This document shows, one piece after another, positions 8,176-13,508 of a DNA stretch of 13,508 nucleotides. The DNA lies in NCBI GenBank assembly GCA_037447655.1, contig JBBHKE010003531.1, positions 64,001-77,508 on the forward strand, written 5' to 3'. Every line of letters begins with the position of its first letter. The stretch's first letter is position 1. This DNA is from Zygnema cylindricum. Lineage: Eukaryota > Streptophyta > Zygnematophyceae > Zygnematales > Zygnemataceae. A program made the position numbers and the translations under genes. A model generated the notes under the pieces. It had not been told where the DNA came from, searched no databases, and saw nothing but the letters and a program-made list of their open reading frames with translations.

Positions 8176-9017
8176 ACTTCACGCTGCACAAAATATGGCA
8201 TTTTAGTGAAGTGAAGCCACTATCTGTAACTTGTTGCAGGTGTTCTTGCCGTTCAGAAGAACTAGTGACATGCGTGTGTGGCGGCAAAGAGAACCAAGGA
8301 TTGGGCAAGAAATTACTGGTTAATATATGAGATAAATTTTTCCTGATATTGCAATTTTTGGCAATAAGGAGACCTGTAATTGACACACTCACATATGTTG
8401 TTTATTTCGGTTGTTTGCCGCCTGTGCATTTGAAATAATTGTGTTAGTTGTGTTAGGGACTGATAAAATTGACACGTTAATCAAAGCGCAGCTCAACAAT
8501 GAGATAGGAATGAATCATTGTTTGTGAGTTACATGTATTTTGAAGTGAGTGCATCAGTTTGGTATGAAGAGAAGGGAATGTGAAAGACGTGCAAGTGTAG
8601 AAACACCAAGCACTTCGAGGATCCTGATGAAAAGAATTTGAGTAACTTCTGGCAATAGTGGAACAAGTGATGTTGTCAATTCGAAGAACTGTAGCAATCT
8701 GTGGCCTGTGCCATCTGTATGCAACTTTGGTTATGTCATGGGTGAAGTATTATACCGATTGTCGGCTTTTGACATCTGTACACAAATTCAATCGTTTAGT
8801 GTTGATTTTTCGGTTCATCAGTTTCCGGTGGGGAGGTTGTGACGTCATGGTTCACAACATCGCTTTGTTTAAAATCCATCCGGATTGGTCGGTCCTCCCG
8901 AATGATGTTCCTTCTAAGCGTTTGGAATTTCTCGGGTGTCACAACCTCTTTGCAGCTGGGGCCGGTATTTCCCTTCATACACGGAGTTGTTGACATTGTA
9001 TAACCCTAGGTGGTCCT

Positions 9018-9572
9018 TTGTCTATCACCTCTCCTCAATCGTCGTCGACCACACTCCCGTCAGGCCCTACAGATGAGGATTGGAATTTCGTCTGTGAGTT
9101 AGATGTTTTGGGGGCTTACGATTTGGGAGCCCCCCGCCCGCGATTGTACACCCGTATTCCTATGGCCGTCAGGACAATAGTACAAGATGCCCTACACCTC
9201 CCCTTGTCCCACATTGCTTCAAACCCGACGGACATTGCTCCTTAGCACCTTCTTCTTATGTTCTCTCTCTGGGTGCTAGTCCTTCCCAGTCGTGGAGGGG
9301 GAAGTGGGGCTAGAGAAACTATGGCACGTCGTCGCCGATTCTTTCGTGGTGACTAGAAGGCCCTCCACGCCGAGCATGAGGATCGGGTATCGAGTACCTC
9401 TTTCATACAACGTCGACCACTTAGGCCATCAGATGTCCCGGCCTCTTATCGTCGAGCAATTCACTTAGGCCGTGATGGTGAGCTTTCTCGAGTTGTTCGA
9501 GCCCTACAGCCATTAACCCCTGCCCCCAGATCTACTTCCACTATTGAGTTCCTTCGAGCTCTCCACCCCTGA
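9018..9572 (+). pseudogene. Decayed retroelement ORF fragment (region N-terminal to reverse transcriptase)
   Basis: One frame runs for 184 codons, interrupted only by TAG at 9243-9245 and TAG at 9354-9356, to TGA at 9570-9572. In order it reads: a Ser/Thr/Pro-rich start; PRPRLYTRIPMAVRTIVQDA; DIAP(stop)HLLLMFSLWVL; a basic stretch MARRRRFFRGD(stop)KALHAE; SYRRAIHLGRDGELSRVVRA; and STIEFLRALHP. From memory of the family, the series 'IP..LR..V', 'P.D..AW..LLL.P...L', 'RR...F....W' and 'G...RA..AL......P.......L..LHP' is the usual stretch ahead of the polymerase domain in a broad class of reverse-transcriptase ORFs. Both TAG codons stand where tryptophan is expected. The polymerase domain itself is absent: a repeat unit begins right after the TGA. 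The family assignment is inference and no search was run. Confidence 0.55.
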
Positions 9573-10180
9573 AATTCAGTGGTCTCCATTAACCCACAAA
9601 ATTAGCAGCCTATGTAAAGCCTTTAGGATAATATTTGCCCCTTTCAATTTCTCACTCAATAAGTGCCGCCCATGCACACAAATATTATGACCACCCTCAC
9701 CCCTGTGAGAACAAGACTCCCTTGAGTCAAACGCAAAAATAATCACTGAATTTGCTCCCCTGAGCAGTAAGTTATAGTGGCCAAAGATGGCATATGAATA
9801 CAAAAGGTCACCTGGAGAGAGGCGCCTCAAATACGCTAAATCCCTTAACTCCTACTCATAACAACCTACTACTCTACCCTAGGCCAATAAAAAGAGTGTA
9901 TAGAACAAGAAGGTACAGTGGCCGATTGTATTTCTTGTACGGCCATTGTACAACATGGCTTTCTAGTTCACACATGTCAACTTGGGAGCCATCGTTCCTC
10001 CTCCCTTCTTTCTCGGCGACCAATGATGTGTCGCCACGTGGCAAAGTGCGCCGCGCTGTCGCAAGCCGCAAAAGATTCATTCGGGTTGGGCGGGGGGGAT
10101 GATGTCCGTCCGATCATGTACTATACGGTTAGATTCGCGTTCGTTGACTATAGATGTTGTTTCGTCAATTTTGGTCTGTT
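9573..10180. repeat. Repeat unit, copy 1 of a diverged direct pair
   Basis: Aligns with 10330-10951 at an offset of about 766 bases. Shared landmarks are AATAAGTGCC (9658), ACTGAATTTGCTC (9745), CCAAT (9884), ACAAGAAGGTAC (9904), an identical 24-base block at 9935, and CCGTCCGATCA (10106). It has no coding capacity of note. It resembles a non-coding control region, such as an LTR or untranslated part of a retroelement, more than a gene. Its left border adjoins the decayed retroelement ORF. A perfect G-box CACGTG is at 10035-10040. Confidence 0.7.
9884..9958 (+). promoter_or_regulatory. Promoter-like block in repeat copy 1 (CCAAT, weak TATA, conserved 24-mer)
   Basis: CCAAT at 9884-9888, GTGTATAGAAC at 9896-9906 and then the conserved 24-base block 9935-9958. 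The same order and spacing recur in copy 2, where the TATA part is better (TATATAG). This looks like a former core promoter of the repeat; activity is not shown. Confidence 0.35.
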
Positions 10181-10329
10181 TAAGTCAAATGAAATTCTAT
10201 GGGCTCCATTGCCTACAGAATTCGCAGATCCAAAAGAAGCTAATCTAGATAGTGCTGACTCCAAGTTGATAAAAACCCAAATGAATGATCCCTTGACAAT
10301 CAGAACCCCAACACACCTTCACCCCTGTT

Positions 10330-10951
10330 AAGAGAAGACCTTCTGTGTGCTCAGTTCCACCACACAATGCAAAACTTGAATATGTGTTTTGGACAATATT
10401 CCCCACTTTGACTTTCCCACTGAATAAGTGCCACCCTGGCACCCAAAGACTTTAACCGACTACACCCCTCTGTAGCTTAGACTCCGCTGAGTCCGCAGCA
10501 AAAAGAATGACTGAATTTGCTCACCTGAGCATTAAGTTATGGCTGGTCAAAAAGTGACCTTTATAGTTACAAGCTCTCTTAGAGAGAGGTACCTATATAT
10601 CACTATGTCTTGGTCTGCCTTCTCACGACTTCCAACTGCTAAACCTTAGTCCAATAGAAACACTATATAGTACAAGAAGGTACGACTGTCAATGTACTTA
10701 TTGTACGGCCATTGTACAACATGGTCTACAAGGTGACATCTGCCAAATCGGGAGCCATAGTTCCTCCTCCCATCTTCTCCGATATCAAATAATGTGGCGC
10801 CATGTGGCACCGCGTGACGCTATTCTCAAAGGCCGCCGAAAGCTTATTGTGGGTGGCGGCTGTAATGGTGGCCGTCCGATCAGTTGTATTTATACGGCTT
10901 CGTTTCGCTTCCATGCATGAATTGATTAATGCGCGTTTTCGTTAGTCTGCT
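10330..10951. repeat. Repeat unit, copy 2 of the diverged direct pair
   Basis: Second copy in the same orientation. Only about 150 bases separate it from copy 1, too few for the body of a normal LTR element. Landmarks: AATAAGTGCC (10423), ACTGAATTTGCTC (10511), CCAAT (10651), the identical 24-base block (10701) and CCGTCCGATCA (10872). CACCCCT followed by an AGAC-type motif recurs at about 10320 and 10465 (and at 9698 in copy 1), suggesting an older internal duplication. Confidence 0.7.
10651..10724 (+). promoter_or_regulatory. Promoter-like block in repeat copy 2 (CCAAT, TATATAG, conserved 24-mer)
   Basis: CCAAT at 10651-10655, TATATAG at 10664-10670, ACAAGAAGGTAC just downstream and the 24-base block at 10701-10724. 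The block contains TTGTAC and GTACAA as an inverted repeat. Conservation against the diverged surroundings suggests a functional promoter or binding site when the element was active. Confidence 0.4.
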
Positions 10952-10960
10952 AGGAATTAG

Positions 10961-11730
10961 TAGTGTTGTGTATCGGCAAGGATTTACCGATAACCGATAT
11001 TGACCTTTTTTTCGGGTTCTCGATAATCGATATATTGGTACGATATATCGACATCGGTCTTATCGCCGATAAGTAGTCGATAATATCGGGTACTTATCGG
11101 CTATAATGCCGATAACGATAACTATCGGTGATAACTGTACGGACCGTACATAGATATGTACGGCCTGCACACACAACTGTACGTCGTATTCCCCGGACGC
11201 GCAGCGGACCCCCTTACTCCCGATTCCGGTAAAAAATCGTGATTATTCCTAATTTAAGGCGGTTTTCAAAATTCCTGCTGCCAAATTTTTCAAAATATGG
11301 CGTCTGGAAATGGCGGCTGTCTGACAGGTGTGTTCGTTTGCTTCTTTCAGTCTCTTCGTCTTTTTTTAGAAAAAGTTTGATTCAGAAATTTTACTATGTA
11401 TTTTATTTTTTTCGTTTCGATAGTATAGTTTTATAACAATAAAGTATTATATTGTCTACGTTTATGTGCAGCGCTGTCCGTAAAAAAATTCAGTTAAATA
11501 GATACGCGGAACAGATTCTTATATGTGGCATTCCACGCTATATAATAAAAATAATATAATACAGTATGTTATATAGTACTATTGTACGCATACTATATTT
11601 TTAAAAAGTTATCGCCGATATGGAATTTGTTGGTCCCAGACCGATATATCGGGACCTCTGACCGTTCGATAACCGATAACTATCGGTATCGGTGTTATCG
11701 CGATAAGTTTTTTACCGATACACAACACTA
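10961..11730. mobile_element. Non-autonomous DNA transposon, short copy (770 bases, hAT-like ends)
   Basis: The outer 16 bases TAGTGTTGTGTATCGG (10961-10976) are repeated exactly inverted at 11715-11730. Both ends continue inwards with many CGATA/TATCGG motifs, as expected of subterminal transposase binding sites. There is no coding capacity, so the element is MITE-like. The TAG...CTA ends and the subterminal repeats suggest the hAT superfamily, but the expected 8-base target duplication is not visible (left GGAATTAG, right CAAAAATG). Compared with the longer copy it lacks most of the interior, with a breakpoint near 11180-11320. A near-perfect palindrome TGTACGGACCGTACA lies at 11136-11150. 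Confidence 0.8.
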
Positions 11731-11881
11731 CAAAAATGAATAGAAATGGTCCCCTTAACCCTAACAAAATCCTTAAGAAAATCCTAAAACGTACAAAAAA
11801 TACACGGAAATGTACAAAATTATATGGAAAGCGTACTCTAAAACCCTTCAAGTACGGAAAATGTAAGGCAGTTGAATTTGA
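11731..11881. other. 151-base spacer between the inverted transposon copies
   Basis: AT-rich, with TAACCCTAAC (telomere-like) at 11756-11765 and several GTAC motifs. In composition it resembles the interior of the longer copy (12360-12600), so it may itself be transposon-derived. No gene. Confidence 0.5.
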
Positions 11882-13508
11882 TAGTGTTGTGTATCGGTAA
11901 AAAACTTATAGCGATAACACCGATACCGATAGTTATCGGCTATCGAACGGTCAAAGGTCTCGATATATCGGTCGGAGACCAGCAAACTCCATATCGGCGA
12001 TAACTTAAAAAATATATAGTACGCATACTATAGTACTTTATAATATACTGTTTTACATTATTTACATTATATAGCGTGGAATGCCACGTATAACAATCTG
12101 TTCCGTATCTATTTAACTGATAATTATTACGGACAGCGCAGCACGTAAACGTAGACAAAATTAAAATAAGACTTTGTAGTTCTACCGAAACAAAAATATT
12201 AAAATACATTGTAAAATTCGAGAATCAAACTTTTTTAAAAAGAAAACGAACAGACGAACAGAGCAGACTAAACCGTCGATGTCCAATTCGTAGGGATTTT
12301 AATCGAAAACTACGTAGTATTTGTATTTTTCATACTTCTCTTAAAATTTGTGTAAATTTCGCTGAACGGCCATGTACAAAATCATACGAAAAGCGAAATC
12401 TTAGAAAATAAAATAAAATAAAAAGTACGAAAATTTATCATAAATGTACGAAATTGTATGAAAGTGTACCCTAAAAAACCTAATAGTAGAGAATATCTAC
12501 GACATCCATACTAAAATATAAAGGAACATACGGCAATATACCTTGGAAACCCTAAAATATCATGTAAAATAACCCTAAAATGTACGAACAGGGACGGACA
12601 CTGTACGTAATTGTAAAAATATTGTATGGGTACAAAGTAAGGTACGCATTTTATTTACTTTTCATCATCGTTTGATGCGTACCGCACATAGTATTCGTTA
12701 GTTGATACCGTGCGTAATATGTGCACGGGACATTTATGGACTGAACCATAGTTTAAAAGTAGGTGAAAGTAGGCCCATACAATATGCGTATTGTATACAA
12801 AACATACAATATGGCCTTAAGACCCATATTATATTGGTAGCAAAATGAAAAATAATCGTAACAGGGTTGAGTTGCACATCGATCGATAGAGGATTAAACG
12901 TCATTTTGAAAAACATCCAAACAAATTTTTATTTTTCCGTGAGTTTTGAGGTATTTTTTATTTAAACCGTCAGATTTGGACGACCTGACGGTCGCTAATC
13001 AAAGTGGCGATCTAAAAAGATCACACGAAAAGCCCATAACACAACTTACGATATGACATACGTCCGCGTTTTTTTTCCCATGGAATGCCATCCTACACCG
13101 TGCCAGTTCGCTACAAAATTTCGTCCGGCAGCATGCGCTGAACTATGATGATAAGTTCAATTTGTACGTTCGTACAAGTGTGCACGCACTCACATAAAGT
13201 ATGCCTACTCTACGCAAGTTTTGTGTCAAGTTTTGTGCGCCTACCAAAGGCCTACCAAAAAAACACCCTACTTTTGAACTATACAACTTAACACATTTGT
13301 TAGACTGCGGCTATTTACAGCCACCATAATTATCTGTATGGTCCGTATAATTATTGTCGATAGCTATCGATATCGCTATTATCGCCGATAATAACCGATA
13401 AATATCGGTTGTTTATCGTCGATAACACCGATGGCGATATATCACACCAATATGTCGATTAATGGGTACCCAACAAAAGGTCCATATCGATTATCGGCGA
13501 ATCCTTAC
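11882..13508. mobile_element. Non-autonomous DNA transposon, long copy, opposite orientation, cut by window edge
   Basis: Begins TAGTGTTGTGTATCGG at 11882. Bases 11882-12275 are the inverted counterpart of the right part of the short copy (about 11320-11730). Bases about 13335-13508 are the inverted counterpart of the left part (10976 to about 11150). The last bases (CGAATCCTTAC) pair with the short copy's GCAAGGATTTACC, so the true end should lie about 16 bases beyond the window, for a total near 1,640 bases. The interior (12290-13330) is AT-rich with no transposase-like frame. Confidence 0.78.
12290..13330. other. Non-coding interior of the long transposon copy
   Basis: Present only in the long copy. 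It holds many GTACGAAA/TGTACGAAA-like words (about 12425-12600) and telobox-like AAACCCTAAAA at 12547-12557 and TAACCCTAAAA at 12570-12580. No open frame on either strand exceeds about 60 codons, and none has transposase features. Confidence 0.6.

Larger units (their letters stand above)
7200..8990. other. Intergenic spacer without recognised gene
   Basis: I see no conserved protein, tRNA or transposon end here. The open frames on either strand have no family features. It contains a GA microsatellite (7946-7973) and a degenerate TTGAC-bearing short tandem array (8086-8175). A palindromic TGACGTCA lies at 8840-8847. The + frame 8658-8990 is in register with the decayed retroelement fragment that follows and might be its remnant upstream part. 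Confidence 0.6.

Noticed and set aside
8840-8847. Palindromic TGACGTCA as a bZIP-type promoter site
   Set aside because: It is a single eight-base match with no associated gene, so it is kept only as a note in the spacer entry.
9573-10951. Direct repeats as the two LTRs of a complete retrotransposon
   Set aside because: Only about 150 bases separate them, with no primer-binding site, polypurine tract or coding body recognised.
10953-11738. 8-base target-site duplication around the short transposon
   Set aside because: GGAATTAG on the left and CAAAAATG on the right do not match, and shifting the boundary by a few bases did not help.
11609-12209. Minus-strand frames of 80-89 codons in the transposon copies
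   Set aside because: Both lie in the terminal inverted regions and translate the AT-rich, CGATA-type repeat sequence; neither resembles a transposase.

Overview
The window reads as nuclear DNA of a land plant. It holds the 3' part of one intron-rich gene (about 1-7200), a gene-poor spacer (about 7200-8990) and an AT-rich stretch built from repeat elements (about 9000 to the right edge). The plant assignment rests on the gene: its spliced product follows the plant form of the WD40 protein WDR48/UAF1 (Arabidopsis LATERAL ROOT STIMULATOR 1, LRS1) almost residue for residue in the conserved blocks. Introns are short to moderate (about 110-830 bases), all GT-AG. I cannot fix the lineage; a non-seed plant is possible, but nothing here proves it.

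Gene region. Sixteen coding exons on the + strand can be placed between 67 and 6932. Joined, they give one open frame of 745 codons plus TAA with compatible phases at every junction. Residue numbers used below start at this visible fragment. The N-terminus (roughly 25-35 residues) and the promoter lie left of the window. The first ~450 residues form an eight-repeat WD40 propeller. The last ~240 form the conserved C-terminal domain of the WDR48 family. No exon is broken, so the gene looks functional.

Repeat region. At 9018-9572 there is a decayed coding fragment in one frame with two in-frame TAG codons. It resembles the segment N-terminal to the reverse transcriptase in a widespread class of retroelement ORFs. 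It is followed by two diverged direct copies of a ~610-base unit, about 766 bases apart, which share a CCAAT/TATA-like block and an identical 24-base block. Then come two inverted copies of a non-autonomous DNA transposon with the terminal repeat TAGTGTTGTGTATCGG and CGATA-rich subterminal sequence: a 770-base deleted copy (10961-11730) and a longer copy (11882 to the edge). Their facing halves make a large inverted repeat around a 151-base loop.

The gene and the repeats show no functional link. No RNA gene, CRISPR array or second intact protein gene was found.
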